The translations under genes were made by a program, and so were the position numbers. Shown here piece after piece: positions 1 through 8,204 of a stretch of DNA of 64,000 nucleotides; positions within the stretch are counted from its first letter, which is position 1, and the number at the start of each line of letters is the position of its first letter. A model generated the notes under the pieces. The model searched no databases. It had not been told where the DNA came from and saw only the letters and a program-made list of their open reading frames with translations. Source of the DNA: Cronobacter turicensis z3032 (GTDB lineage: Bacteria > Pseudomonadota > Gammaproteobacteria > Enterobacterales > Enterobacteriaceae); assembly GCA_000027065.2 (NCBI GenBank), contig FN543093.2:2608074-2672073 (forward strand), read 5' to 3'.

Positions 1-603
1 AGGCAGCAGGCGCTCCGCCTGCAGCGGCGTGCGGCCCAGCCTGTCGGCCCAGTCAAACACGATGCCTATCCAGCTCAGGGATAACGCCGCCACCAGCGGC
101 CAGTAAAGATGCTGAAAGCGCATCCAGCCGCGCCAGCGCTGAAACGGCGTCTGGCGTAAAATCCCGTTCTCTTCGGTATCCAGATCGTAGTGTTCAATAT
201 TCGCGTAGCGATGATGAAAACTGACGTGACGGGCGCGCCAGTAGACGGGCTCAATACCGGTTGAGATAGTCACCGCGCGGCTGATAAACGCATTCCAGAA
301 ACGGCTGCGGGTAAAGGTCTGGTGAGAGGCGTCATGGTTAACGTCAATATTCAGCCACATCATCAGCATGGCAAAGGCCGCATACCCCGCCATAAATACC
401 ACCGGCTGCGACGCCGCCAGCGCCTGGATATAACACGCCACGCTTGCCAGCAGGATCAGGGCCGCCTTGACGCGCGCCCGCCGGTCGGCGAAACGATGGT
501 CGCCGCGGCGGCGGAGATAACCATACGCCTCCCGGTGCAGCGCCCGGTGAAATGCGCCCTCTTCTGCCGGGCTGAAGCGCAGCGGAGCGAGCGTGTTAGC
601 CAT
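1..603 (-). CDS. Membrane fatty acid desaturase, 3' end cut by the window edge
   Basis: The first 201 codons are present, starting at an ATG (603-601) that overlaps the end of the upstream gene by 8 nt; the C-terminus lies outside the window. The histidine boxes of membrane di-iron acyl desaturases are visible: HDASH at residues 90-94 and HVSFHH at 126-131, after hydrophobic segments around residues 47-84. The third box (HxxHH) would lie beyond the edge. Family members insert a double bond into acyl chains of lipids or acyl-CoA. Being the seventh gene of a coupled lipid-enzyme operon, it probably modifies the operon's product rather than bulk phospholipid, but that is inference. It has no counterpart next to yoaH in E. 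coli K-12. Confidence 0.8.
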   Translation of the reverse strand, partial: MANTLAPLRFSPAEEGAFHRALHREAYGYLRRRGDHRFADRRARVKAALILLASVACYIQALAASQPVVFMAGYAAFAMLMMWLNIDVNHDASHQTFTRSRFWNAFISRAVTISTGIEPVYWRARHVSFHHRYANIEHYDLDTEENGILRQTPFQRWRGWMRFQHLYWPLVAALSLSWIGIVFDWADRLGRTPLQAERLLP

Positions 604-1714
604 GGCCCAGCGCCCTCGTCTTCACGACAGGCATGACCAGGACTATCAAACCGTGCAGCGCCAGCGCGGGCAGGCTGACCTGCCAGATAAGCGCCTGCCA
701 GCCAAAAACCGACAGACACAGCAGCGGCATCAGGCTGGTCACGACCGCCCAGCCGAGGCGACTGGCGCGATGCCCGTCGCTCATCAGTCCCATCATGACT
801 GATGCGGCCACCAGCAGTAAAAACAGCGTGATTTGCTCCCCGCCGATATCGTCATAGCCATACCCGTAACGTTGTATGTAGCCGATAACCGGGATAAACA
901 GCAGCAGCGTACCGCTCACCATTATCAGCGGCGCGGGGCTCGGTCTGGCGGGAGACGGCTGCGGACGAAAACCAAGCAGGCGGGCGAACGGCGCGTTGCT
1001 CTCCCGCAGCGGATTGGCAGAGGCGCTATAGCCTTTTACGCCGTACTGATGCTCATCCCGCGCGGGCGGCGTCTGGCTAAACGATCCGAAAAGCTTATCC
1101 CAGACGATCAATGTACCGCCGTAGTTACTGTCGGAGAAACGCCGCTCGCGCAGGTGGTGAACACGGTGATGGGACGGCGTCACCAGCAGCCGCTCCAGAA
1201 TGCCGAGCCGTCCGGTAAAGGCGTTGTGGTTAAAAAACTGAATACTGTAGTGAATGACGGAGACTGCAAGAAACACCGACAGCGGCACGCCCGCCACCGC
1301 CAGCAGCATAAAAAAGGGCACCGAGGTCAACGACGAATACCAGGAATTGCGCACGCCAAGCGAGAGGTTATAGTGCTCGCCGTGGTGATGCACGCTGTGT
1401 ACCGCCCAGAGCAGCGGCCATTGATGATGCAGCCGGTGCAGCCAGTAGAACCCAAAATCCCAGGCGATAAAGGCGAATACCCACACCGCCACGGCAGGCA
1501 GCGACTGGAACAGATCGAGACTCGCCGTGCGGGACACCAGGCTGTAGCACAGCACTTCCAGCCCGCGAAACAGCCACAGCATCATCTGGCCTGAGTTGAC
1601 GTTAAACACCACATCGCGCCAGTTAACCGCCGCGTTGCCGCGCCACTTAAGCAGCAAGGCCTCTCCGAAAACCAGCCCCAGCATCACTACGATGGGCAGC
1701 GTTAACTCATTCAT
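596..1714 (-). CDS. Sterol desaturase / fatty acid hydroxylase superfamily membrane enzyme
   Basis: A 372-residue membrane protein. The N-terminal half carries the eight-histidine signature of the fatty acid hydroxylase superfamily: HRLHH at residues 93-97, HSVHHH at 106-111 and HHRVHH at 182-187, near membrane segments. Such enzymes use a di-iron centre and O2 to hydroxylate or desaturate lipid chains. About 120 residues follow the catalytic domain and contain four more predicted helices, longer than the minimal family domain. Its start overlaps the PAP2 gene by 8 nt and its stop overlaps the desaturase start by 8 nt, so translation is probably coupled. The substrate cannot be read from sequence. 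Bacteria of this group do not normally make sterols, so a fatty chain or hydrocarbon is likelier. Confidence 0.85.
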   Translation of the reverse strand: MNELTLPIVVMLGLVFGEALLLKWRGNAAVNWRDVVFNVNSGQMMLWLFRGLEVLCYSLVSRTASLDLFQSLPAVAVWVFAFIAWDFGFYWLHRLHHQWPLLWAVHSVHHHGEHYNLSLGVRNSWYSSLTSVPFFMLLAVAGVPLSVFLAVSVIHYSIQFFNHNAFTGRLGILERLLVTPSHHRVHHLRERRFSDSNYGGTLIVWDKLFGSFSQTPPARDEHQYGVKGYSASANPLRESNAPFARLLGFRPQPSPARPSPAPLIMVSGTLLLFIPVIGYIQRYGYGYDDIGGEQITLFLLLVAASVMMGLMSDGHRASRLGWAVVTSLMPLLCLSVFGWQALIWQVSLPALALHGLIVLVMPVVKTRALGHG

Positions 1715-2324
1715 GATTCAATTCCTTTTGTATCATCCGGTAAGACAGCATTTTACGCGCCAGCATGCCTGCCAGCAGCGTGAGGGCGACGCCCCCGACG
1801 AGATCGATAAACAGGTGTCGCCGCAGTTGTAAAATCGAGACGCTGATCGCCGCGCCCCAGAGCACGGCGGTGAGCGTGTAGCGCCACTGCCCGCGTTGGC
1901 TGATGCCCCAGACCATTAACAGGGTGAGCGCCATATGGAGCGACGGGAAACAGTTTTGCGGCGAATCCACCGCCAGCAAAAGACGCAGCGCCTCGACGCT
2001 GATCCCCTCGCCGCTGACCGCGGGGTACGCCATCGTCGTCGGCCAGGCCAGATAGATAACCCCGGCGCACAGCGCGGCCAGCTGGGTCGCGCGCATCAGC
2101 CATTTCACCTGCGACAGCGGCGTCAGCCAGTAGCCTGCGGGAACGAGCAGGAAAAACGACATATAGAGCCAGATGGCCGACGGTGAGAAGTCTGTCAGCG
2201 AATCGAACCACAGCGGCGGCAGTTTATGCCCGGCACGCTGAAGCAGGTCGGTCGTGGAATAGACCACGCCGACGCTTCCCCACCCCAGCAGCAGCGCTCT
2301 CAGGCGATAACTCGCTTCCTTCAT
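1707..2324 (-). CDS. PAP2-family membrane phosphatase
   Basis: A 205-residue protein with about six hydrophobic segments. PSLH at 127-130 and the later H170xxxD174 resemble the second and third catalytic motifs of the PAP2 (phosphatidic acid phosphatase type 2) family; the canonical KX6RP first motif is not obvious, as in the PAP2_3 branch related to sphingolipid head-group transferases. The ATG at 2324-2322 was chosen because it overlaps the upstream stop as ATGA; the same frame is open further upstream (from 2417) but lies inside the previous gene. In this operon it may dephosphorylate a lipid phosphate or transfer a phosphate-containing head group. No role is shown. Confidence 0.8.
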   Translation of the reverse strand: MKEASYRLRALLLGWGSVGVVYSTTDLLQRAGHKLPPLWFDSLTDFSPSAIWLYMSFFLLVPAGYWLTPLSQVKWLMRATQLAALCAGVIYLAWPTTMAYPAVSGEGISVEALRLLLAVDSPQNCFPSLHMALTLLMVWGISQRGQWRYTLTAVLWGAAISVSILQLRRHLFIDLVGGVALTLLAGMLARKMLSYRMIQKELNHE

Positions 2325-3607
2325 GCGGTCTCCCTCATGCGCACAATGCGCCGACGCTTGGCCCCGGCGGCAGCCGCGGGGATCTGTGTTAAATGCGTCC
2401 AGCGAATGTCGCCGCACGCCACGCCCTGTTGTTCAAAAAGCGCCATTAGCGCGGCCTGCGCCTGCGCGCGCTGCGCGTCGTCAGCCTCAACGATGAGCGT
2501 CAGGCTCTCCGCGCCGTGCTGGATCAGCCGGTAATCCGCCGTGAGCGGCAGAACGCGCGCCAGCGCCCGGTTGCAGAGATCGCCGAAGATGGCGCGCTCG
2601 CCGCCCTGGCCATCCGGCAGCAGGAGCTGATCGTCCTGTCGCCCTTCAATATGCGCCAGCGCAAGCGACGGATCGCCGCAGGCGCAGGGCGTGTCGCGCA
2701 CCGCCAGCACATCATCCAGCCGGTAACGCACGATGGGCTGCGTGGTACGGGTGAAATCGGTGATGACCGGGACAAAGCGCCGCGCATCCAGCCATTCTTT
2801 TTCAACAAAGATAAACGCCTCGTTCAGGTGCAATACCCCGTGCGCGCAGGTGGCGGCGAGGAAACCTTCGGTCGCCTGATAGACTTCGCCGACGTCAGGA
2901 AAGACCTGCGCCAGCAGCGCGCGATCCTGCGCGTCGAGCACCTCCGCCACCGATATCACCTTCTTCGGCGCTATCTTCAGCTCGCCTGCCTGTACAGCCA
3001 GCGCCAGCGCGCGCAACACCTGCGCAGGCGCAACGACTATCGACGGCGATTCGGCTGCAAGCCGCGCCAGTAAGGTGTCGAAGGGCTGAAAGAGATCGTA
3101 AAAACCAAGACTCAACCAGCGGCTGTTCACGCTCTGGTAGAGGTTATTATCCGCGCGTAAAAAGAGCGCCACCCGCTCGCCGGCGAACAGACCGTCAGGC
3201 AGCATCTTCGCGAGCATCGCTCCGGCCCACAGCGCCTGCTCCTGCGGGCTGACGGCAAAAATCCCGCGCCGCCCTGATGTACCGCTCGACAGCCCCACGC
3301 TGTAGCGCCCGACCGTCGGCGTAAAGTTTCGGTCATTTTCACTCTGTAGCGCGCACGCCATGACTTCATCGGCTTTCAGGCCGCCGGTGTTCATCTCATC
3401 GAAATGCGCCATCATCCGCGCTTTGTCCATGGTCGGCCATTCGCTGAACGACAGCGTGCTGTAGCGCCTGAACCACGGGCTTTTCGCCAGCACGCGCGCC
3501 GCAAACCGCCCGAGCTGTTTTTGCTGGTAGCGTTCAAGCGCCGCGCGGCTGTGAAAACGCAGACGCCGCACACGGAAATAGTGCCAGAGCATGGCAAGCT
3601 TATTCAC
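2321..3607 (-). CDS. Coenzyme F390 synthetase-like / PaaK-like adenylate-forming enzyme
   Basis: A 428-residue member of the ANL adenylate-forming superfamily, in the branch often annotated 'F390 synthetase-related' or 'probable adenylate-forming enzyme'. The phosphate-binding loop SSGTSGRRG is at residues 107-115, and RYRLDD in the C-terminal third matches the ribose-binding/hinge segment. The gene starts with GTG and overlaps the metallo-hydrolase stop by 4 nt (GTGA). True F390 synthetases adenylylate cofactor F420, which enterobacteria do not make, so that name should not be read as function. By position it is the operon's only ATP-dependent acid-activating enzyme and could play the part that OleC plays in olefin/beta-lactone pathways. 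This is inference. Confidence 0.8.
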   Translation of the reverse strand: MNKLAMLWHYFRVRRLRFHSRAALERYQQKQLGRFAARVLAKSPWFRRYSTLSFSEWPTMDKARMMAHFDEMNTGGLKADEVMACALQSENDRNFTPTVGRYSVGLSSGTSGRRGIFAVSPQEQALWAGAMLAKMLPDGLFAGERVALFLRADNNLYQSVNSRWLSLGFYDLFQPFDTLLARLAAESPSIVVAPAQVLRALALAVQAGELKIAPKKVISVAEVLDAQDRALLAQVFPDVGEVYQATEGFLAATCAHGVLHLNEAFIFVEKEWLDARRFVPVITDFTRTTQPIVRYRLDDVLAVRDTPCACGDPSLALAHIEGRQDDQLLLPDGQGGERAIFGDLCNRALARVLPLTADYRLIQHGAESLTLIVEADDAQRAQAQAALMALFEQQGVACGDIRWTHLTQIPAAAAGAKRRRIVRMRETA

Positions 3608-4410
3608 AAATCGCCCTCGTGCGCGAGACGGATCTCCGCGCCGCCATCGCGCCAGAGCTGATGCAGTAAATCGAGCGTGCGCGAGGCGGCCGCCGGATCG
3701 GCAATCACCAGATTCGCCAGCCGCGACGGGCCGCGCAGTTCGCGATAGCTGACCGGCGACCAGGCCGCGTCGGCGGCGAGCAGCACCCAGCCGTTATCCG
3801 TCAGCACAAACGCGCCGATATGCCCGGCGGCGTGTCCCGGCAGCGGCACCAGCAACACCTCGCCGTGACTACCAGGCAGTAAAAAGCCGGTGTCGAATGG
3901 CGCGAGCGCGGCGGGCAGCGCCACGCGCTCAAAGCGCTCAATAAAGCTGACTGCGCTTTCGAAATTCTCAGGTATCAGCCCCGGCACGAACGCCTGGCGC
4001 AACGCGGCGAACCCGCGCAGCGTGCGGGTCTGCGTCCAGCCCTCTCCGGAGCAGATAAAACGGTTGTCAGCGAAATCGCGCAGCCCGGCAATATGATCGG
4101 CGTGAAAGTGCGACAGGATCAGCGCGTCAATGTCATCAGGGCGATAGCCTTTCTCCGCAAGCTGACGCACCAGCGACTGTTCCGGCGAAAAGTAAACCGG
4201 CGTGACGCGACGGTAGAGTTGATAGATCCCGCGGCGGGTGTAGTCGTCAAACCACGAGGCGTAGCCGGTATCCCACAGCCAGCGTTTGCCGCCCGCTTCG
4301 ATAAGGCTCGCCCGGGCCAGAAATTTGCAGACTTTCCATGCCGCGCCCTTCAGCGCGATACAGCCTAAATGGGTGCAGTAGCCGGTTTCAAATGTCGTGA
4401 TCGTCGCCAT
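3604..4410 (-). CDS. Metallo-beta-lactamase-fold hydrolase
   Basis: 268 residues. The zinc-binding motif HFHADH stands at 101-106, followed by the LPGHAAGH histidine segment and a later AADAAW aspartate segment: the H-x-H-x-D-H, H, D ligand set of the MBL fold, in a layout like lactonases and thioesterase-like members. No signal peptide is apparent, so it should act in the cytoplasm. Its ATG directly abuts the TGA of the SDR gene and its stop overlaps the next gene's GTG. In an operon with condensing, reducing and acid-activating enzymes it could hydrolyse a thioester or a lactone, taking the step that the alpha/beta-hydrolase OleB has in ole operons. No experimental role is known to me. Confidence 0.85.
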   Translation of the reverse strand: MATITTFETGYCTHLGCIALKGAAWKVCKFLARASLIEAGGKRWLWDTGYASWFDDYTRRGIYQLYRRVTPVYFSPEQSLVRQLAEKGYRPDDIDALILSHFHADHIAGLRDFADNRFICSGEGWTQTRTLRGFAALRQAFVPGLIPENFESAVSFIERFERVALPAALAPFDTGFLLPGSHGEVLLVPLPGHAAGHIGAFVLTDNGWVLLAADAAWSPVSYRELRGPSRLANLVIADPAAASRTLDLLHQLWRDGGAEIRLAHEGDL

Positions 4411-5415
4411 TCAGCCTCTCCTTTCGCGCAGCCAGGCGCCGGTAAGCCGCACGCCTTCCGCCAGCGAGATCGGCGGGCGATAGCCGAGCCGGGTTATCGC
4501 CTTCTCCTGGCTTAACGTCATATCAAAGCTGACGGTGCCCGCGCTGTAGCGCGTCAGGCGCGGTTCAGCGCCGGTGAGATGTCCGTGGATTTCCATGCCC
4601 TGCGCCACAACCGCGAGCAGCGGCCAGGGCACCGACTGTACCCGATACTGCAACTGAAGCTCGTCGCCGAGCAGGCTGTCGAGCATCTCCACCAGCCGCT
4701 GCGGCTGGTGGTTGGTAATATTGAACGCCTCGCCGGAGACCAGCCCCGGCTGCCCGGTGGCAAGGCGCATCGCATGCACCACGTTGCCCACCCAGGTTAA
4801 ATCCAGCAGCGCCTCGCCGCCGCGCGGCAGACGCAGCACGCCGCGGTCGGCCTCAAGCTGGCGCAGCAGGCGTGGAATAATGACGCGATCGTGCGCGCCG
4901 AACAGCCCGCGCGGGCGCAGAATAATAAATGTGACATGCGTAAATCGCCTGGCCGCCGTCTGAATCACCTGTTCGGCCGCATATTTACTGCTGGCGTAGT
5001 GGCAGGCGAAACGGACGGCCCGGTACTGTTCATCGACATCATGATGATGTTGAAAATCGAAATAGATAGCGGGCGTGGAGATATGAATAAAGCGCGTGAC
5101 GCCCGCCCGCGCGGCGGCGTGGGCCAGCCTTTCGGTCGCCGCGACATTCACCGCGTGAAACGCCTGCGCGCGGCCCCACGGCGACGACTTTGCCGCGCAG
5201 TGCCATACCACATCACAGCCCTGCATCAGCGCGTCGCAGCGGGCATCGTCGGCCTGCGCAAGCTCCAGCGGCACGAAGTGCGCGCCGAGCGCGGTCAGTT
5301 CGGCCCCGGCCTTTTCGTCACGCCCGGTCGCGCGCACGTCACACCCTTGCGCCAGCAGCGCCTCGACCGCATTACGCCCAAGCCCGCTAGTCGCGCCCGT
5401 CACCAGATATTTCAT
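4411..5415 (-). CDS. NAD(P)-dependent epimerase/dehydrogenase (extended SDR, OleD-like)
   Basis: 334 residues. An N-terminal Rossmann motif GATSGLG (7-13) and the catalytic YASSK (Tyr140, Lys144) with a preceding STP serine segment at 113-115 identify an extended short-chain dehydrogenase of the 3-beta-hydroxysteroid dehydrogenase/epimerase branch, the branch that includes the 2-alkyl-3-ketoacid reductase OleD. The start overlaps the KASIII stop as ATGA, so reductase and condensing enzyme are translationally coupled. The simplest reading is that it reduces the beta-keto product of the upstream synthase to a beta-hydroxy acid. A sugar-epimerase role is less likely from the context but cannot be excluded. 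Confidence 0.85.
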   Translation of the reverse strand: MKYLVTGATSGLGRNAVEALLAQGCDVRATGRDEKAGAELTALGAHFVPLELAQADDARCDALMQGCDVVWHCAAKSSPWGRAQAFHAVNVAATERLAHAAARAGVTRFIHISTPAIYFDFQHHHDVDEQYRAVRFACHYASSKYAAEQVIQTAARRFTHVTFIILRPRGLFGAHDRVIIPRLLRQLEADRGVLRLPRGGEALLDLTWVGNVVHAMRLATGQPGLVSGEAFNITNHQPQRLVEMLDSLLGDELQLQYRVQSVPWPLLAVVAQGMEIHGHLTGAEPRLTRYSAGTVSFDMTLSQEKAITRLGYRPPISLAEGVRLTGAWLRERRG

Positions 5416-6419
5416 GGCAGCAGCACCATACCGGCGAGCGTTAACCCGGCGGCCGTGCCGACCAGCATCAACGGCTCGCCCGGTTTCACGCGCCCGGTGA
5501 TGAACGCCTCGTGAAGCGCGGTGGGAATCGAGGCCGCGACCTGGTTGCCGTGCAGGCGGTAGATATCCACTAACACCTCCGGCTTCACCTTCAGCCGTTT
5601 GCGCATATGCTCAAGCGACAGATGGCTCGCCTGGTGCGGCACCACGGTGGCGATGTCATCAAGCGTTAGCCCGGCGGCATCAAGCAGCCGCTGCCAGAAC
5701 CCGTCAACCAGCGACGAGGCCTGGCGGAACAGCGCCTTGCCCTGCATATGAAACAGAAAGTCGCTTTCCTCCATGCCGGCGCGGGGGTTTTTCCTCGTGC
5801 CGCCTGCGCGGATCTCGCACAATTCGCTGCCCTGCGGGTAGGTTTCCGCTTTCATGGCCAGGATCCCCGCGCGCGCATCGCCCGCCTCGACAATCGCGCA
5901 GGCCGCGCCGTCGCCGAAAATCAGCGACGACTCTTCATGCTCCCAGTCAATGCCGCGCGAGGCGATATCGGCTGAAACAATGGCGATACGTCGATAGCTG
6001 CCGCTCGTTAACAGCGCCGAGGCCACCTGCATGGCGCTGATAAAGCTCACGCAACTGCTGTTGATGTCGAACCCCGCCGTACCGGCCGGTAAGCCCGCGG
6101 CTTTCATGATGTGTACCGCCGAACAGGGCAGCGCCTGGACGGCGATGGCCGAGGCGGAGATCAGCAGATCGATGGAGGCCGGATTAATCGCGTGACGACG
6201 GCAGGCGTCGTGCAGCGCGGCGGCGGCGAGCGCGGCCTGACTGTCGTCGTTCGCGGCATGGTAGCGGTGCAGAATGCCTGAGCGGCGCTCGACGTATCCC
6301 TCCCGCTTGCCGAGGCGGCGATCCAGTTCGGCGGACGTAATAAGGTGTTCAGGCAGCGCCTTGCCGGTCGCGATGAGATGCAGCCGTGAGGCTGGCGGGG
6401 AGTGAGGTGTAAAGTCCAT
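5412..6419 (-). CDS. 3-oxoacyl-ACP synthase III-like condensing enzyme (OleA/FabH family)
   Basis: 335 residues of the thiolase fold. All three KASIII catalytic residues are present: Cys123 in INSSCVSF, His262 in VVPHQAS and Asn292 in LHGNQVAAS, plus a C-terminal glycine-rich GTAAGL segment. FabH initiates fatty acid synthesis and sits in the fab cluster; OleA condenses two acyl-CoAs head to head. No fab gene or acyl carrier protein is nearby, while an OleD-like reductase follows with a 4-nt overlap, so an OleA-like reaction is favoured (inference). ATG at 6419-6417 has an AGGGA ribosome site 9 nt upstream (6429-6433). It is the first gene of the operon; 142 bp separate it from yoaH. Confidence 0.85.
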   Translation of the reverse strand: MDFTPHSPPASRLHLIATGKALPEHLITSAELDRRLGKREGYVERRSGILHRYHAANDDSQAALAAAALHDACRRHAINPASIDLLISASAIAVQALPCSAVHIMKAAGLPAGTAGFDINSSCVSFISAMQVASALLTSGSYRRIAIVSADIASRGIDWEHEESSLIFGDGAACAIVEAGDARAGILAMKAETYPQGSELCEIRAGGTRKNPRAGMEESDFLFHMQGKALFRQASSLVDGFWQRLLDAAGLTLDDIATVVPHQASHLSLEHMRKRLKVKPEVLVDIYRLHGNQVAASIPTALHEAFITGRVKPGEPLMLVGTAAGLTLAGMVLLP

Positions 6420-6561
6420 GAAGCGCTGTCCCTAAGCTAAACGTCCCCGCCAGGCAGGGACGTAAACGGAAGTGATGTCTGGCGTTGTTATGCGTGGTGC
6501 GCACGATAACACGTCAGCAGGGACAAAAAAATTCTCGCTACCTTTTCCAGGAGTCGAACGC

Positions 6562-6747
6562 TTATTCCTCTTCGTCCTCGTCTTCAAAGCGCGCGACGAT
6601 GCGATCGCCTGTATGGGTGGCGCGGATCTCCTGCGCGACCTGTGTAATGGCCTCGCCGCTGCTCATGCCCTGCGACATCAGCTCCTGAATACGTTCGACC
6701 GCTTGCTGTTGTTGTTCATGGGTGAGAGAAGGTAAACCTGCAAACAT
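6562..6747 (-). CDS. yoaH: YoaH, small conserved UPF0181 protein
   Basis: A 61-residue protein with the recognisable YoaH sequence: [13 protein letters not shown] start, a central [11 protein letters not shown] segment and a very acidic C-terminus (FEDEDEEE). Function is unknown. The start has AGGAG 6 nt upstream. It is divergent from pabB, as in E. coli. It is on the same strand as the lipid operon that begins 142 bp downstream, so read-through from yoaH into the operon is possible; no convincing terminator lies between them. Confidence 0.93.
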   Translation of the reverse strand: MFAGLPSLTHEQQQQAVERIQELMSQGMSSGEAITQVAQEIRATHTGDRIVARFEDEDEEE

Positions 6748-6837
6748 CGCTGACTCCTGTTACATTGATGAGTTCAATTATTTCACGCCGCGCGCGCAGG
6801 CGCCAGACGCCCCGCGCCGTTGTTAGCTGTCGTCCTG

Positions 6838-8202
6838 ATGAATACGAACCTGACTCCTGAACTGATCTCCCTGCCCTGGCGCGCCGATGCGCTGCAACAG
6901 ACCTTTTCTGCGCTACAACATCTGCCCTGGGCGATGTTGCTGCACTCGGGTTTTGCCGAGCACGCCCATAACCGTTTCGACATTCTGGTGGCCGACCCGC
7001 GCGTCACGCTGACCACGCGGGGGGCGCTCACTATGACGCAAGACGCAGAGGGTTGCCAGCACAGTGAAGACGATCCGCTGCGTCTGCTGCACGCGGCGCT
7101 GGCGCGTTTTCCGTTTACACCCGCGCCAGCGGACGATTTCCCGTTTCAGGGCGGCGCGCTCGGGCTGTTCGGCTACGATCTCGGGCGACGCTTCGAGCGG
7201 CTGCCCGCCAAGGCCAGCGCCGATCTCAACGCGCCGGACATGGCGGTCGGCATTTATGACTGGGCGCTGATTGCCGATCATCACCGCGAGCGGCTGACGC
7301 TGCTCTGCTATGGCGACGCCAACGCGCGCCTCGCCTGGCTTGAAGCCCAGCAGCCTGTTAACACCGCGCCGTTTCGCTTAACCACGCCCTGGCGCTCGAA
7401 CATGACGCGCGAAGAATATGGCGAGAAATTCCGCCAGGTGCAGGCGTATCTGCGAAGCGGCGACTGCTACCAGGTCAATCTCGCGCAGCGTTTTCGCGCG
7501 CAATACGAGGGCAGCGAATGGGAAGCGTTTTTAACGCTCAATGCCGCTAACCGCGCCCCGTTCAGCGCCTTTCTGCGCCTGCCGGATCAGGCGATTTTAA
7601 GCCTGTCGCCGGAGCGGTTTATTCGTCTGCATGACGGCGCGATTGAAACGCGCCCGATCAAAGGCACGCTGCCGCGTCTGGCCGACCCGGCTGAAGACGC
7701 CCGTCAGGCCGCGCGGCTGGCGCACTCGCCTAAAGATCGCGCCGAGAACCTGATGATTGTCGATCTGCTGCGTAACGATATTGGCCGCGTGGCGACGCCT
7801 GGCAGCGTGAAAGTGCCGGAGCTGTTTGTGGTCGAGCCGTTCCCGGCGGTGCATCATCTGGTCAGCACTATTACCGCGACGCTGCCGCCGCAACTACACG
7901 CGACCGATCTGCTGCGCGCGAGTTTCCCCGGCGGCTCTATCACCGGCGCGCCCAAGGTGCGGGCGATGGAAATTATCGAAGAGCTGGAGCCGCAACGGCG
8001 CAACGCCTGGTGCGGCAGCATCGGTTATCTCAGCTTCTGCGGCGCGATGGACACCAGTATTACCATCCGCACGCTGACCGCCGACGGCGGCGCGCTCTGT
8101 TGCTCTGCGGGCGGCGGCATCGTGGCGGACAGCGAGGAAGCGGCGGAATATCAGGAAACTTTTGATAAAGTTAACCGTATCCTGCACGCATTAGAGAGGT
8201 AA
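6838..8202 (+). CDS. pabB: Aminodeoxychorismate synthase component I
   Basis: 454 residues (E. coli PabB 453). With the glutaminase PabA it converts chorismate and glutamine to 4-amino-4-deoxychorismate for p-aminobenzoate and folate. The chorismate-binding domain fills the C-terminal two thirds and shows PIKGTLPR with the lysine used to form the intermediate, plus GGSITGAPK near the end. The ATG at 6838 is chosen over an in-frame upstream start (6820) because homologues begin here ([15 protein letters not shown] aligns with the E. coli N-terminus). The ribosome site is weak. nudL follows after 2 nt, so the two are one transcription unit. Confidence 0.95.
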   Translation: MNTNLTPELISLPWRADALQQTFSALQHLPWAMLLHSGFAEHAHNRFDILVADPRVTLTTRGALTMTQDAEGCQHSEDDPLRLLHAALARFPFTPAPADDFPFQGGALGLFGYDLGRRFERLPAKASADLNAPDMAVGIYDWALIADHHRERLTLLCYGDANARLAWLEAQQPVNTAPFRLTTPWRSNMTREEYGEKFRQVQAYLRSGDCYQVNLAQRFRAQYEGSEWEAFLTLNAANRAPFSAFLRLPDQAILSLSPERFIRLHDGAIETRPIKGTLPRLADPAEDARQAARLAHSPKDRAENLMIVDLLRNDIGRVATPGSVKVPELFVVEPFPAVHHLVSTITATLPPQLHATDLLRASFPGGSITGAPKVRAMEIIEELEPQRRNAWCGSIGYLSFCGAMDTSITIRTLTADGGALCCSAGGGIVADSEEAAEYQETFDKVNRILHALER

Positions 8203-8204
8203 CG

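Noticed and set aside
2321..3607. Cofactor F420/F390 metabolism
   Set aside because: Only the family name suggests it. No F420 biosynthesis or F420-dependent enzyme is in the window and the lineage lacks the cofactor.
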